64,000 bases of DNA from Spinactinospora alkalitolerans (GCF_013408795.1 NZ_JACCCC010000001.1:2728001-2792000); one strand, 5' to 3'. Numbered from the stretch's first letter, positions 51,466 through 60,064 are shown. Notes: generated by a model not told the origin, from the letters alone. Translations and numbers: made by a program.

Positions 51466-51846
51466 GTGCCCGGGAACAGGCTCGCCGAGGAGGCGTGGGA
51501 GTCGCTGGCCCGCGCGCAGGTGGCGCTGATGCGCCGCTTCCAGGAGGACTTCCGGGAGGCGGAGGTCTCCATGCGCGTCTACGACGTGCTCTTCACGCTG
51601 AAGCGGTGCCCGCGCGGCCGGGCGCGGCTGCGCGATCTCAACGACTCCATCCTGCTGACCCAGCCGAGCCTGAGCCGGCTGGTGGAGCGCATGGAGGAGC
51701 AGGGGCTGGTGGAGCGCGTCGCCGCCATCGACCGCTACGTCGGCGGCGCGCTCACAGCCGATGAGCTGCACACCCTGCGCATGCTCTCGGACAAGCTGCG
51801 CGCGGCGCAGGCCGGGCAGAGCGAATCGAGTGAATCTACGTCGTAA
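51466..51846 (+). CDS. MarR-family protein lacking the wing region
   Basis: About 126 residues. The N-terminal helices (EESWES-like AEEAWESLARAQVALMRRFQ), MRVYDVLFTLKRCPRGRARL and recognition helix SILLTQPSLSRLVERMEEQG match MarR regulators. Directly after GLVERV the protein jumps to AAIDRYVGGALTADELHTLR, which belongs to the dimerisation helix. The usual stretch of about 30 residues containing the DNA-contacting wing (xDPxDxRGxxVxLTxxG) is missing, in frame. GTG 51466 follows AAAGGGG by seven bases, and ATG 51433 is less likely. DNA binding may be lost or changed. Confidence 0.7.
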   Translation: MPGNRLAEEAWESLARAQVALMRRFQEDFREAEVSMRVYDVLFTLKRCPRGRARLRDLNDSILLTQPSLSRLVERMEEQGLVERVAAIDRYVGGALTADELHTLRMLSDKLRAAQAGQSESSESTS

Positions 51847-51872
51847 AGGTGATGACTTTGTCGACTTTATTC

Positions 51873-51901
51873 AATTGTGCGCAACTCAGTTGTGCTAAAT
51901 T
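51873..51901. promoter_or_regulatory. Candidate OhrR operator
   Basis: The AT-richer stretch from AATTGTGCGCAACT to CAGTTGTGCTAAATT carries an inverted repeat GCGCAAC-TCA-GTTGTGC with one mismatch, flanked by AATT on both sides. It lies 31 bases before ohrR, as expected for autoregulation. Confidence 0.55.
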
Positions 51902-51931
51902 CAATCCCGACCGAGGAGGTGCATCGGCGCC

Positions 51932-52450
51932 ATGCCCCAGCGTCCCGCAGCAGAGCTGCTCTCGCTGGACAACCAGCTCTGCTTCGCCGTCTACGCGGCG
52001 TCGCGCGCGCTGACCGGGCTCTACCGCGAGCTGCTCGCCGAGCTCGGCCTCACCTACCCGCAGTATTTGGTGATGCTGGTGCTGTGGGAGCACGAGGAGG
52101 TGTCGGTGAAGGAGCTGGGAGCCGCGCTGCGGCTGGACTCGGGCACCCTGTCTCCGCTGCTGCGCAGGCTCGAAGGCGCGGGTCTGGTGCGGCGCCGGCG
52201 CGCCGGCGAGGACGAGCGCGTCGTCCGCGTCGCCCTGACCGGGGCCGGCGCCGCGCTGCGCGAGCGCGCGGTCGAGGTCCCCGAGTGCGTGCTGCGCGCG
52301 GTGGACCTGCCCGATGCGCGCGTGACGGAGCTGCGCGACCTGCTCGGTCATCTCACCGAAACGGTCGGCGCGGCGGCGCGGGAGCTCCACGAGGGAGCCG
52401 GGCAGGCGCCGTCGGCCGACCCCCGCACGATCCCCGAAGAGAGAGGCTGA
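51932..52450 (+). CDS. ohrR: Organic hydroperoxide-sensing repressor OhrR
   Basis: A 172-residue MarR-family repressor. The N-terminal sensing region LSLDNQLCFAVYAASRALTG carries the reactive cysteine at about residue 17, and YRELLAELGLTYPQYLVMLV follows with the tyrosines that stabilise it. The recognition helix LGAALRLDSGTLSPLLRRLE and wing RRRAGEDERVVRVALTGAG are complete. A second cysteine in VPECVLRAVD near 119 suggests a two-cysteine type. GAGGAGG lies 12 bases before the ATG. Two bases separate it from ohr. Confidence 0.9.
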   Translation: MPQRPAAELLSLDNQLCFAVYAASRALTGLYRELLAELGLTYPQYLVMLVLWEHEEVSVKELGAALRLDSGTLSPLLRRLEGAGLVRRRRAGEDERVVRVALTGAGAALRERAVEVPECVLRAVDLPDARVTELRDLLGHLTETVGAAARELHEGAGQAPSADPRTIPEERG

Positions 52451-52452
52451 CC

Positions 52453-52875
52453 ATGAAGGTTGTCTACACCGCCGAAGGCACCGTCGAGGGCGAGGGCCGC
52501 CAGGGCAAGGGCCGCTCCGACGACGGCCGCCTCAACGTCGACCTGTCGGTGCCCAAGGGCATGGGCGGCGACGACGGGCCGGGCACCAACCCCGAGCAGC
52601 TCTTCGCCGTGGGCTACGCCGCCTGCTTCCACGGCGCGCTCAAGGGCGCGGCCCGCCAGGACAAGGTCGAGCTCACCGGCACCTCGGTGACCGCGCGGGT
52701 CGACATCGGCAAGGGCGACGACGGTTTCGGCCTGGCCGTCACCCTCGACGTCACGGTCCCGGGCCTGGACCGGGCCGCGGCGGAGGGCCTGGTCGCCAAG
52801 GCCCACCGCAACTGCCCCTACTCCAAGGCCACCCGAGGCAACATCGAGGTCACCCTCAACACGGTCACCGACTAA
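52453..52875 (+). CDS. ohr: Organic hydroperoxide reductase Ohr
   Basis: A 140-residue Ohr/OsmC-fold peroxidase that reduces fatty-acid and other organic hydroperoxides with dihydrolipoyl-linked thiols. Both active cysteines are present: GYAACFHGALKGAA near residue 58 and HRNCPYSKATRGNIEV near 122. The glutamate in NPEQLFAVG and the arginine in the GKGRSDDGRLNVDL region complete the site. It is in an operon with ohrR, and AGAGAGG precedes the ATG. Confidence 0.95.
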   Translation: MKVVYTAEGTVEGEGRQGKGRSDDGRLNVDLSVPKGMGGDDGPGTNPEQLFAVGYAACFHGALKGAARQDKVELTGTSVTARVDIGKGDDGFGLAVTLDVTVPGLDRAAAEGLVAKAHRNCPYSKATRGNIEVTLNTVTD

Positions 52876-52897
52876 AGGGCCGCGCCCGAGCGCGCAC

Positions 52898-52932
52898 CGG
52901 CCCCGGCCGCATCCCCCGTGCGGCCGGGGCCG
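52898..52932. terminator. Bidirectional terminator between ohr and the EamA gene
   Basis: A perfect 14-base stem (CGGCCCCGGCCGCA with its complement at 52919-52932) and a 7-base loop lie between the two convergent genes. Confidence 0.75.
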
Positions 52933-53010
52933 TCGGCTTTCGCGACCGAAAAGGGGTCCGCGCGCCCCGCCGACCGCGCTACCGCGGTCACACGGCCGCG
53001 CCGATGTGCC

Positions 53011-53943
53011 TCAGGCCGGCACCGGCTCCTCGCGGGCGGGGTCGACGACGCCGCCGGGGCGGGTGCGCGAGCGGCTCAGCGCCATCGCGGTGACCGCGGC
53101 CAGTACCACCGCCGCGCCCGCCCACTGGCTCCAGGTCAGGCCCGCGCCCATGACGGTGACGCCGACCAGCGCCGAGACCAGCGGGAAGGACAGCTCGGCC
53201 AGGGTGGCGCGGCTGGCCGCGGTGCGGCCGAGCCCCCAGTAGTACAGGGCCAAGGCCAGCAGGCCGGGGACGAGCGCCAGCGCCACCAGCAGCGGGACGT
53301 GGCCGGCGCCGATGGCCAGCGGCGCCCCGGAGCTCACCGCGAGCACCAGGGCGACCGGCAGCGCGATGGTGAAGCGCAACGCGGTGACGTGCATGAACGA
53401 CAGCCGGATGCCGACCAGGCGGCCCAGTACGGTGCCGGCGGCCCACAGCAGGGCCGCGCCGACGGCCAGCCCGGCGGCCTGGGCGTCGTGCACGCTGACG
53501 GCGAAGGGGTCGGGGAAGGCCAGCGCCCACGCCCCGGCCAGCGCGGGCAGCGCGTACCAGGCGAAGCGCGGGGTGAGGCGTTCGCCGAGCAGGACCAGCG
53601 CCAGCACGATCGCGAAGACCGGCTGCAGCTTCTGCAGGACCTGCGGCGTGACCGGGTCGCCCACGGTGAAGGCCGCGGTGAACAGCGTTGTGGCCAGCGC
53701 CGAGGAGCCGCCGCCGATGACGACCATCGCGACCTGCACCCGCACGCCGGCCGAGGCCAGGGCCTTGAGCGCCGGCCAGATCCACGGCGACAGGCACGCC
53801 ACGATCACCAGGTGCTCGAAGACGACGATGGTGGGGGCGGGCAGGTCCCGCGCCAGGGGTTCGCGCATGAGCGCCGATGTCCCCCACAGGCCGGCCGCCA
53901 GCGCCACCGCCCACATGCGGTCCCCGCGCCGCGCCTCACCCAC
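53011..53943 (-). CDS. EamA-family (DMT superfamily) transporter
   Basis: A 310-residue protein with ten predicted membrane helices in two EamA repeats. The ends of the repeats show LQPVFAIVLALVLLGERLTP near residue 110 and LSFPLVSALVGVTVMGAGLT near 262, typical of drug/metabolite exporters. GTG 53943 has AGGA eight bases upstream; ATG 53916 is another option. The substrate is unknown. It converges on ohr. Confidence 0.82.
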   Translation of the reverse strand: MGEARRGDRMWAVALAAGLWGTSALMREPLARDLPAPTIVVFEHLVIVACLSPWIWPALKALASAGVRVQVAMVVIGGGSSALATTLFTAAFTVGDPVTPQVLQKLQPVFAIVLALVLLGERLTPRFAWYALPALAGAWALAFPDPFAVSVHDAQAAGLAVGAALLWAAGTVLGRLVGIRLSFMHVTALRFTIALPVALVLAVSSGAPLAIGAGHVPLLVALALVPGLLALALYYWGLGRTAASRATLAELSFPLVSALVGVTVMGAGLTWSQWAGAAVVLAAVTAMALSRSRTRPGGVVDPAREEPVPA

Positions 53944-54394
53944 GGTCCACGTCCTGCCGGCCCGTCCGCATCGCCATGGGGCGCCTTTCCACTGTCGGGG
54001 GAGTCGGTCCGCACGGACTCAACACCGCGGCCGACCCGCGCATTCCCACTGGTTCTTCCCGCGTCCGCTGGAGGCGCTCGGTGGACGTCTCCCCGCTAGG
54101 GGGGGAACGGCCAGCGTGGAGCGGCGGTCCTCCGGATGGGGAGCCTTCCTGACGTGCGAGGAGTGGGTCTGCTCCGACATGGCCGGGCTCATGGCACAAC
54201 CGCCGGCACAGCCGCACTGGCCGTCGGTGAATGCGACTCCTGCTCGTGAGCCGCAGGGTACGGGGAGACTCGCCGCGGCCGGCGTGAGCACGGTCTCGGT
54301 GACCGCGGTGAGTGCCGACCTCATTCAACGGCCGGCGGCCGGCACCCGAGAGGTGCCGGCCGCCGCCGGTCGCGCCAGGCCCGGAAGGGGCTTT
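53944..54394. other. Intergenic region with lower GC and no secure gene
   Basis: This stretch between the EamA and CNNM genes has lower GC than its neighbours. A minus-strand frame at 54019-54324 (101 codons, start MRSALTAVTETVLTPAA, with a cysteine-rich CGCAGGCAMSP) has coding-like third positions in its first half. It has no ribosome site and no family I know. I leave it as a possible small protein. Confidence 0.3.
54333..54365 (-). terminator. Terminator after the CNNM genes
   Basis: A perfect 14-base stem (54333-54346 with 54352-54365, arm CGGCGGCCGGCACC) and a 5-base loop CGAGA lie 30 bases past the stop codon at 54395. Confidence 0.75.
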
Positions 54395-55414
54395 TCAGGC
54401 CGCGCTCTGGTGCTCGGTCAGCAGCAGCTCATCGAGCATGTCCTGCAGGGTGACCAGTCCCAGCAGGCCGCCCCTGTCCTCCACCAGGGCCAGGTGGCTG
54501 CGGCTCTCGCGCATGATGCTCAGGGCCGCGTAGATGGGCGTGACCGCCTCCAGGGTCAGCACCGGCCGCATCAGGTCGGCGGCGGTGGTGCCGGGGTCGC
54601 TGGTCAACGCGTCGCGCACGTGCAGCACGCCCAGCGGCTGCTCGGCGTCGCGCACGACCAGGCGCAGGTGCCCGGTCTCGCGCGAGACCCGCTTGATCTC
54701 CTCCAGCGAGGCGTCGGCGCCGACGCCGGCCAGGTCCTCCCTGGGGGTGATGATCTCGCGCAGCGGGCGGGAGTTGACCTCCAGCGCCGTGGCGAGCTGG
54801 TCGCGCCGCTCCTCGTCGAGCGCACCGGCCTTGGCGGAGTGGTCCACCAGCTGGCGCAGGTCGTCGGGGTTGTGCCCGGAGGAGACCTCGTCGACGGCCT
54901 CCACGCCGATCCGGTGCAGGCACCAGTTGGCCATCCCGTTCAGCGCCACCAGCACCGGGCGGGTCAGCCACATCCAGGCCCGCATCGGCACCGCCAGCAG
55001 TGTCGCCGACTTCTCCGGGTGCGAGATCGCCCAGGACTTCGGCGCCATCTCGCCGACGACCAGGTGCAGGAAGGTCACCACCACGAGGGAGACGACGAAG
55101 GAGATCGGGTAGGCCAGGGCCTCGGGCAGCCAGCCGTGGAACAGCGGCTCCAGCAGGTGGTGCACCGCCGGCTTGGTGATGGCGCCCAGCGCCAGCGTGC
55201 ACAGCGTGATACCGAGCTGGGAGCCGGCCAGCAGCAGCGACAGGTCGCGGGCGCTCTTGAGCGCCGCGCGCGCCGAGACGCTGCTCTCCGCGGCCTCCTC
55301 CAGCCGGTAACGGCGCGCCGCCACCAGCGCGAACTCGATCGCGACGAAGAACGCGCTGAGCGCGATGATGCCGACGGAGATGGCCATCGCCAGCCACGGG
55401 TTCATGTCGCTCAT
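54395..55414 (-). CDS. CNNM/CorC-family membrane protein (short form)
   Basis: A 339-residue protein with a DUF21/CNNM membrane domain (residues 1-190, about four helices). It includes AFFVAIEFALVAARRYRLEE, LLLAGSQLGITLCTLALGAI and VVGEMAPKSWAISHPEKSAT. A cytoplasmic CBS pair follows (GHLRLVVRDAEQPLGVLHVR; REPSHLALVEDRGGLLGLVT-like MRESRSHLALVEDRGGLLGL). It ends soon after the second CBS motif, so the C-terminal CorC_HlyC domain present in its partner is missing. CNNM proteins transport or sense magnesium. The start overlaps the partner gene (ATGA). Confidence 0.87.
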   Translation of the reverse strand: MSDMNPWLAMAISVGIIALSAFFVAIEFALVAARRYRLEEAAESSVSARAALKSARDLSLLLAGSQLGITLCTLALGAITKPAVHHLLEPLFHGWLPEALAYPISFVVSLVVVTFLHLVVGEMAPKSWAISHPEKSATLLAVPMRAWMWLTRPVLVALNGMANWCLHRIGVEAVDEVSSGHNPDDLRQLVDHSAKAGALDEERRDQLATALEVNSRPLREIITPREDLAGVGADASLEEIKRVSRETGHLRLVVRDAEQPLGVLHVRDALTSDPGTTAADLMRPVLTLEAVTPIYAALSIMRESRSHLALVEDRGGLLGLVTLQDMLDELLLTEHQSAA

Positions 55415-56805
55415 GCGCGCACCTCCTTGTCGGTCTCGGCGCTCTCGTCGTCGGGGGAGGCCTCGGCGAGGCTGATCCGCACCGATTCGGGCACGTGCCG
55501 GTCGACGGCCTCCACGGTGACGGTGACGCTGCGGTCGGGTTCGCCGTCGTCGGCGCCGGGGTGGCGGGGCAGCTCCACGGTGATGGTGTCACCGGGTTCG
55601 GGCAGCCGGCGCAGCTCGTTGATGACCAGTCCGCCGATCGTCTCGTAGTCGCCCTCGGGCAGGTCGTGGCCGAGCAGGCGCTCGACCTCGTCGATGTGCT
55701 GGGCGCCGGGCAGCAGCCAGGAGCCGTCGTCGCCGACGCGCGCCTCGCCCTGGTCCTCGGGGTCGTGCTCGTCGGCGATCTCGCCCACGAGCTCCTCGGC
55801 GATGTCCTCCATGGTGATGACGCCGGCGAGGCCGCCGTACTCGTCGACCACGCAGGCGAACTCCTCGCCGTTCTCGCGCAACTGCTCCAGCACGACGGGC
55901 AGCGGCAGCGAGGTGGGCACCATCACGGCCTCGCGCACCACGTCCTTGACCAGCACCTCCTGCAGGTCCTGCTCGCCCAGTTCCAAGACGTCGCGCAGGC
56001 AGATCACGCCGATGATGTCGTCGAGCCCCGCGCCCAGGACCGGGAAGCGGGAGTGGCCCGAGGCCATCAGCTCCACGACCCGGGTGACCGGCTCGTCGGC
56101 GCTGACGGAGCTGACCTGGGGCCGGGGGATCATGGCGTGCTCGGCGGTGGAGTCGTGGAAGTCCAGGGTGCGCTCCAGCAGCGTGGACAGCTCCGCGGGC
56201 AGGTCGCCGCTCTCCCTGGACTCCTCCACGATCCGTTCCAGGTCGCGCGGTGTGGCGGCGTGCTGGACGTCCTCGACCGGTTCGATCCGCACGGCCTTGA
56301 GCAGCAGGATCGCGGCCTGGTCGAACAGCCAGATCATCCAGCCGAAGACCTTGAGGTAGATCCCGGTGGACAGGGCCAGCCAGCGGGCGACCGGTTCGGG
56401 GCGGGCGATGGCGAGGTTCTTGGGGAACAGCTCGCCGAACACCATCTGCACGATGGTGGAGAACAGCAGCGCCAGCACGGTTCCGGTCGCGATGCCGACG
56501 CCCAGGGGGACGCCGACGCCGCCGAGGAGCTCGCCGACGCCGGCGCCGATCATCGGTTCGGCGACGTAGCCGACGAGGAGTCCGGTGACGGTGATGCCGA
56601 GCTGTGCGCCGGAGAGCATGAAGGAGGTCCGGCCGGTGATGTCGAGGGCCCGCTTGGCGCCGCTGTCACCGGCGGCGGCCCTGGCCTTCAGGCGGGAGCG
56701 GTCGACCGCCATGTAGCCGAACTCCTGGGCGACGAAGTAGCCCGTCGCGGCGGTGATCAGCAGGACCACCAGTGCTCCGAGGAGGATGTTGAGGACGATG
56801 CTCAT
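55411..56805 (-). CDS. CNNM/CorC-family membrane protein (full length)
   Basis: A 464-residue protein with all expected parts: DUF21 membrane domain (GYFVAQEFGYMAVDRSRLKA, SFMLSGAQLGITVTGLLVGY, QMVFGELFPKNLAIARPEPV), two CBS motifs (HSRFPVLGAGLDDIIGVICL; EEFACVVDEYGGLAGVITME) and a C-terminal CorC_HlyC domain from about residue 355 (IDEVERLLGHDLPEGDYETI). It and the shorter protein probably act as a pair in magnesium or cobalt movement. Confidence 0.9.
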   Translation of the reverse strand: MSIVLNILLGALVVLLITAATGYFVAQEFGYMAVDRSRLKARAAAGDSGAKRALDITGRTSFMLSGAQLGITVTGLLVGYVAEPMIGAGVGELLGGVGVPLGVGIATGTVLALLFSTIVQMVFGELFPKNLAIARPEPVARWLALSTGIYLKVFGWMIWLFDQAAILLLKAVRIEPVEDVQHAATPRDLERIVEESRESGDLPAELSTLLERTLDFHDSTAEHAMIPRPQVSSVSADEPVTRVVELMASGHSRFPVLGAGLDDIIGVICLRDVLELGEQDLQEVLVKDVVREAVMVPTSLPLPVVLEQLRENGEEFACVVDEYGGLAGVITMEDIAEELVGEIADEHDPEDQGEARVGDDGSWLLPGAQHIDEVERLLGHDLPEGDYETIGGLVINELRRLPEPGDTITVELPRHPGADDGEPDRSVTVTVEAVDRHVPESVRISLAEASPDDESAETDKEVRA

Positions 56806-57148
56806 GACGCGCGCACCGCCTCGGAGCGGATGGTCTCGGTGCGTGCGCTAGGTGGTGAAGGAGGTTCGTCGGATTCGGAGGAGCAACGTCCGGCCAGGAC
56901 GTTGCCGCTACTTCGGGACGGGTCCAATGGTCCTCTCTCAAATCGTCGGGTGTAGGTGAATACGGTCATTGGGGTTGAGAAGTTCCCGAGGGCCCCTGCT
57001 TGAATCATGGGAGCGGGCCAAGTTTCCTGCAAGCCCCCCGGGGAGCCCGCTGCGTCGCCGCTGCGCTGCGGCGGGGCGGGTGCGCCGAAAGGCGGCCCCC
57101 GCGGGCCGGATCGGGCCGGGCTGCGGGGCCCTCGCGGGCGGGGCCGCT
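56806..57148. other. Leader region of the CNNM operon with a hairpin
   Basis: A 343-base stretch without a supportable gene. A perfect 9-base hairpin (GCAACGTCC, GGCCA loop, GGACGTTGC at 56883-56905) lies in the probable 5' leader, about 80 bases before the CNNM start. I could not match the region to a magnesium riboswitch (M-box). Confidence 0.4.
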
Positions 57149-57724
57149 TCAGTTCATGACTTCGGCGCCGGCCGCGTCGGTGGCGGCGGCCCGGTCAGGG
57201 TCCTGCCATTCGCGGCGGCGGGTCTCGGCGATGGCGATCGCGGTGGCGACGGCGACGTTGAGCGAGCCGACGCGGCCGATCTGCGGGATGTAGGCGAGGG
57301 CGTCGGCCTCGGCGAGCAGGGCGGGGGAGCAGCCGTGGTCCTCGGCGCCCACGGCGAGGCAGACGTCGCCCTCCAGGGGCGCCTCGTGCAGGGGGACGGC
57401 GTCGCGGGCGAGTTCGACGGCCACGACGCGGAACCCCTCGGCGCGGGCCGCCCGGGCGGCCTCGGCGCTGCCGCGCAGCCTCTCCCAGTGCAGCTTGGCC
57501 TCGGAGCCCAGGGCGGTCTTGCCGACCTGGGGGTGGGTGGGGTCGATGGCGTTGCCGGTGAGCCAGAGGGCCTCGACCCCGAAGGCGGCGCCGCTGCGCA
57601 GGATGGAGCCCAGGTTGAACGGCTGGGTGACGGATTCGACGATGAGGGCGATGCGGCCCTCGGTGCGCCTGCGCCACTGGCGGTTGAGTCGTTTGACGTC
57701 GGTGGGGCGCAGCTGCGTGCTCAC
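57149..57724 (-). CDS. SpoU/TrmH-family RNA 2'-O-methyltransferase
   Basis: A 191-residue SPOUT methyltransferase. Motif 1 is QPFNLGSILRSGAAFG near residue 35, motif 2 LAVGAEDHGCSPALL near 125, motif 3 IPQIGRVGSLNVAVATAIAI near 148. The deep-knot arginine and asparagine are both present. It resembles TrmH-type tRNA Gm18 methyltransferases in size, but the exact target cannot be fixed. GTG 57724 has GAGGA upstream; an in-frame TTG six codons earlier is less likely. Confidence 0.88.
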   Translation of the reverse strand: MSTQLRPTDVKRLNRQWRRRTEGRIALIVESVTQPFNLGSILRSGAAFGVEALWLTGNAIDPTHPQVGKTALGSEAKLHWERLRGSAEAARAARAEGFRVVAVELARDAVPLHEAPLEGDVCLAVGAEDHGCSPALLAEADALAYIPQIGRVGSLNVAVATAIAIAETRRREWQDPDRAAATDAAGAEVMN

Positions 57725-57818
57725 CTGGTGTGCGTTCCTCAAATCTGGACTCGTGCGACGGATGCCGGGAACCAGGATACCGGCACGTCAACCGCCGTGT
57801 GTAGGGGAGCGGTCCGGG

Positions 57819-58457
57819 TCAGTCGGCCCGGGTGGCGCGCAGGATCCGGTAGCCGGCCCGGGAGGCGACGCGCTCGGTGGGGTGGCCGGTCTGCTCCAGC
57901 CAGCGCTGGAGGGAGTCGGCGCCGAGGTTCTTCTGCACGACGAGGTGGGCGGCGCCGGCGGGGGAGAGGCGGCCCAGCCAGGTGCGCAGCAGGCCGTGCA
58001 GGACGGTTTTGCCGACGCGGACGGGCGGGTTGGACCAGATGGCGTCGAAGGGGCCGGCCAGGGTGGGCGCGGCGTCGTCCGCGGTGCCGGGGGCCGGGGC
58101 GCCGTCCTCCCCGATCAAGCAGAACCTTACGTTGTCAAGGTGGTTGCTCTCTGCGTTGTTCACCGCCAGGGAGAGCGCCCGGGCGTTGACGTCGACGCCC
58201 AGCACCGAGGCGCGCGGAGCGCGCGCGGCCATGGCCAGGGCGATGGGGCCGTAGCCGCACCCGACGTCGAGCAGCCGGCCCTGCTGCGGCGGGGCCGGCA
58301 CGCTCTCCAGCAGGACGCGGGTGCCCAGGTCGACCTTGTCGGGGGAGAAGACGCCCCGGTCGGTGCCCAGGCGCAGGTGCAGGTCGGGCAGGACGAGGTC
58401 GACGGTCGCCGGCCGGCTGTGCGCGTCGGGGTCGGGGTTGAAGTAGTGCTGCGTCAC
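57819..58457 (-). CDS. RsmC/RlmG-like class I SAM methyltransferase
   Basis: A 212-residue methyltransferase with the MTS-domain pattern: TDRGVFSPDKVDLGTRVLLE, SAM motif GRLLDVGCGYGPIALAMAAR and the base-contacting motif IWSNPPVRVGKTVLHGLL (NPP class, which methylates exocyclic amines of guanine or adenine). LVVQKNLGADSLQRWLEQTG is typical of the actinobacterial group. It lacks the extra N-terminal domain of enterobacterial RsmC. The start is GTG at 58457. Confidence 0.87.
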   Translation of the reverse strand: MTQHYFNPDPDAHSRPATVDLVLPDLHLRLGTDRGVFSPDKVDLGTRVLLESVPAPPQQGRLLDVGCGYGPIALAMAARAPRASVLGVDVNARALSLAVNNAESNHLDNVRFCLIGEDGAPAPGTADDAAPTLAGPFDAIWSNPPVRVGKTVLHGLLRTWLGRLSPAGAAHLVVQKNLGADSLQRWLEQTGHPTERVASRAGYRILRATRAD

Positions 58458-58645
58458 GCGGTGACGCTACCAGGGGCGCCGGCTGGGCCCGCGGCCACCG
58501 CCGCGACCTGCGCTGATCGCCTGCGGTGCGGCGGCTTTGGGCGGTGGCGCGCGGGCGAGTCGGTCGGCCGGTCTCGGCTACAGACCGGCTGGTCGGTACT
58601 GTGGTGCCCCCGAAGGTGAATTCAACGTGGGTGAAGGAGAGTTCC

Positions 58646-59401
58646 GTGGGACGTTTCGACGGGAAGGTCGCCATCGTCACGGGCGCCAGCCGCGGGATCG
58701 GGCTGGCGGCGGCCCAGCGCATCGTGGACGAGGGCGGCAAGGTCGTCATCACCGCGCGCAAGCCCGAGCCGCTGGACAAGGCCGTCGCCGAACTGGGCGG
58801 CCCGGCCGACGCGCTGGGGATCGCGGGCAAGGCCCACGACGCCGAGCACCGCGCCGACGTGATCGAGCGGACCCTCGCCACGTTCGGCCGCATCGACGTG
58901 CTGGTCAACAACACCGGCACCAACCCGATCTTCGACGCCGTCGTCAACGTGGAGCCGGCCGCCATGGCCAAGATCTTCGAGATCAACGTGATCGCGGCGG
59001 CCTCCTGGGTCAGCGCGGCCTACCACGCCTGGATGAAGGACAACGGCGGCTCGGTGGTCAACGTGGCCTCCCTGGCCGGCCAGCACCCCTCCCCGGGGAT
59101 CGGGATCTACGGCGCGAGCAAGGCCGCGCTGATCAACCTGACCTACCAGCTCGCCTATGAGCTCGCGCCCGGCATCCGGGTCAACGCGGTGGCGCCCGCG
59201 GTGGTCAAGACGCGGTTCGCGACCGCCCTGTACGCCGACAACGAAGAGGAGGTGGCCTCGGGCTACCCGCTGGGCCGCCTCGGTGCGCCCGAGGACATCG
59301 CCGCGGCGATCGCCTACCTCGCCTCCGAGGACGCGGCGTGGGTGACGGGCCAGGTGCACACCCTGGACGGCGGCCGCACCCTGAGCGCCGGCGTGGAGTA
59401 G
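58646..59401 (+). CDS. SDR-family oxidoreductase (FabG-like)
   Basis: A 251-residue classical SDR. It has the cofactor motif VAIVTGASRGIGLAAAQRIV, NNTG motif (DVLVNNTGTNP), active-site serine in VNVASLAGQ, YxxxK in IYGASKAALINL and RVNAVAPAVVKTRF after it. The C-terminus GQVHTLDGGRTLSAG is standard. GTG 58646 has AAGGAG seven bases upstream. The substrate is not predictable from neighbours; it stands alone between a divergent methyltransferase and DUF1918. Confidence 0.9.
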   Translation: MGRFDGKVAIVTGASRGIGLAAAQRIVDEGGKVVITARKPEPLDKAVAELGGPADALGIAGKAHDAEHRADVIERTLATFGRIDVLVNNTGTNPIFDAVVNVEPAAMAKIFEINVIAAASWVSAAYHAWMKDNGGSVVNVASLAGQHPSPGIGIYGASKAALINLTYQLAYELAPGIRVNAVAPAVVKTRFATALYADNEEEVASGYPLGRLGAPEDIAAAIAYLASEDAAWVTGQVHTLDGGRTLSAGVE

Positions 59402-59410
59402 CCGGGAAGC

Positions 59411-59443
59411 GCCCCGCGCGCCCGGGGTCCGGGCGCGCGGGGC
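59411..59443 (+). terminator. Terminator after the SDR gene
   Basis: A perfect 15-base GC stem (GCCCCGCGCGCCCGG with its complement) and a 3-base loop GGT start ten bases after the stop codon. Confidence 0.8.
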
Positions 59444-59512
59444 GGGGGCATTGCGATCGGCGGGGTCTGGGCGCAGGATGGGGATGTCGGCGTTATCGGG
59501 GGGTGAGTGCCG

Positions 59513-59704
59513 ATGAAGGCGCAGGTGGGAGACCGATTGGTGGTCGAAGGCGCCCGCGATGACACCCATCGCAGGACCGGAGTGGTCGTCGCCGTGCGGG
59601 GCAGCGACGGGGATCCGCCCTACCAGGTGCGCTGGGAGGACGGCCCTGACGGCCACGAGGTGCTGGTCTATCCGGGGCCGGACGCCCACATCGAGCACGG
59701 GTGA
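59513..59704 (+). CDS. DUF1918 small protein
   Basis: A 63-residue protein: MKAQVGDRLVVEGARDDTHR, TGVVVAVRGSDGDPPYQVRW and EVLVYPGPDAHIEH. This is the SH3-like beta-barrel of DUF1918, common in actinobacteria and often near stress or DUF1876 genes, as here. ATG 59513 follows GGGGGGTGAG. Function is unknown. Confidence 0.9.
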   Translation: MKAQVGDRLVVEGARDDTHRRTGVVVAVRGSDGDPPYQVRWEDGPDGHEVLVYPGPDAHIEHG

Positions 59705-59785
59705 GACCGTGCGGGTTCGTCGTGATCGATGGCCGCGGGCGCGCCGTCGCGGCGGGGCCGGCGGCCGCGGGGGAGGGTGAGTCTG

Positions 59786-60064
59786 GTGCACACCACGAAG
59801 CGGTGGAACGTGGACATCCTGGTGTCGGAGGAGACCGAGGGCGACACCGCCCGGACCTGGGCCGAGGCGGGCCTGGCTTCGGGGGACGGGTCGAACCTGC
59901 GCGGCCACGGGATGGCGCGCAAGCACCCGGCCGACATGGACGTCCCCGAGATCGGGGAGGAGTTGGCGGTCTCGCGGGCGCTGTCGGACCTGGCGCGCCA
60001 GTTGCGGCAGGTGGCCGCCGAGGACATCTCCGACTCCGGCATCGGCGTGCCGCGGCAGGGCTGA
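59786..60064 (+). CDS. DUF1876 small protein
   Basis: A 92-residue protein: VHTTKRWNVDILVSEETEGD, ASGDGSNLRGHGMARKHPAD and DVPEIGEELAVSRALSDLAR. This matches DUF1876, a dsRBD-like fold found only in actinobacteria, in which a DUF1918 gene is a frequent neighbour. I chose GTG 59786 (VHTTKRW start) because GGAGG lies nine bases upstream. Function is unknown, but it is likely to be in the same transcript as DUF1918. Confidence 0.88.
   Translation: MHTTKRWNVDILVSEETEGDTARTWAEAGLASGDGSNLRGHGMARKHPADMDVPEIGEELAVSRALSDLARQLRQVAAEDISDSGIGVPRQG

Noticed and set aside
56802-57032. 76-codon minus-strand frame ending exactly at the CNNM start (TCATGA overlap)
   Set aside because: The position is suggestive of a coupled leader, but it has no ribosome site, no recognisable protein pattern and codon use unlike the genome.
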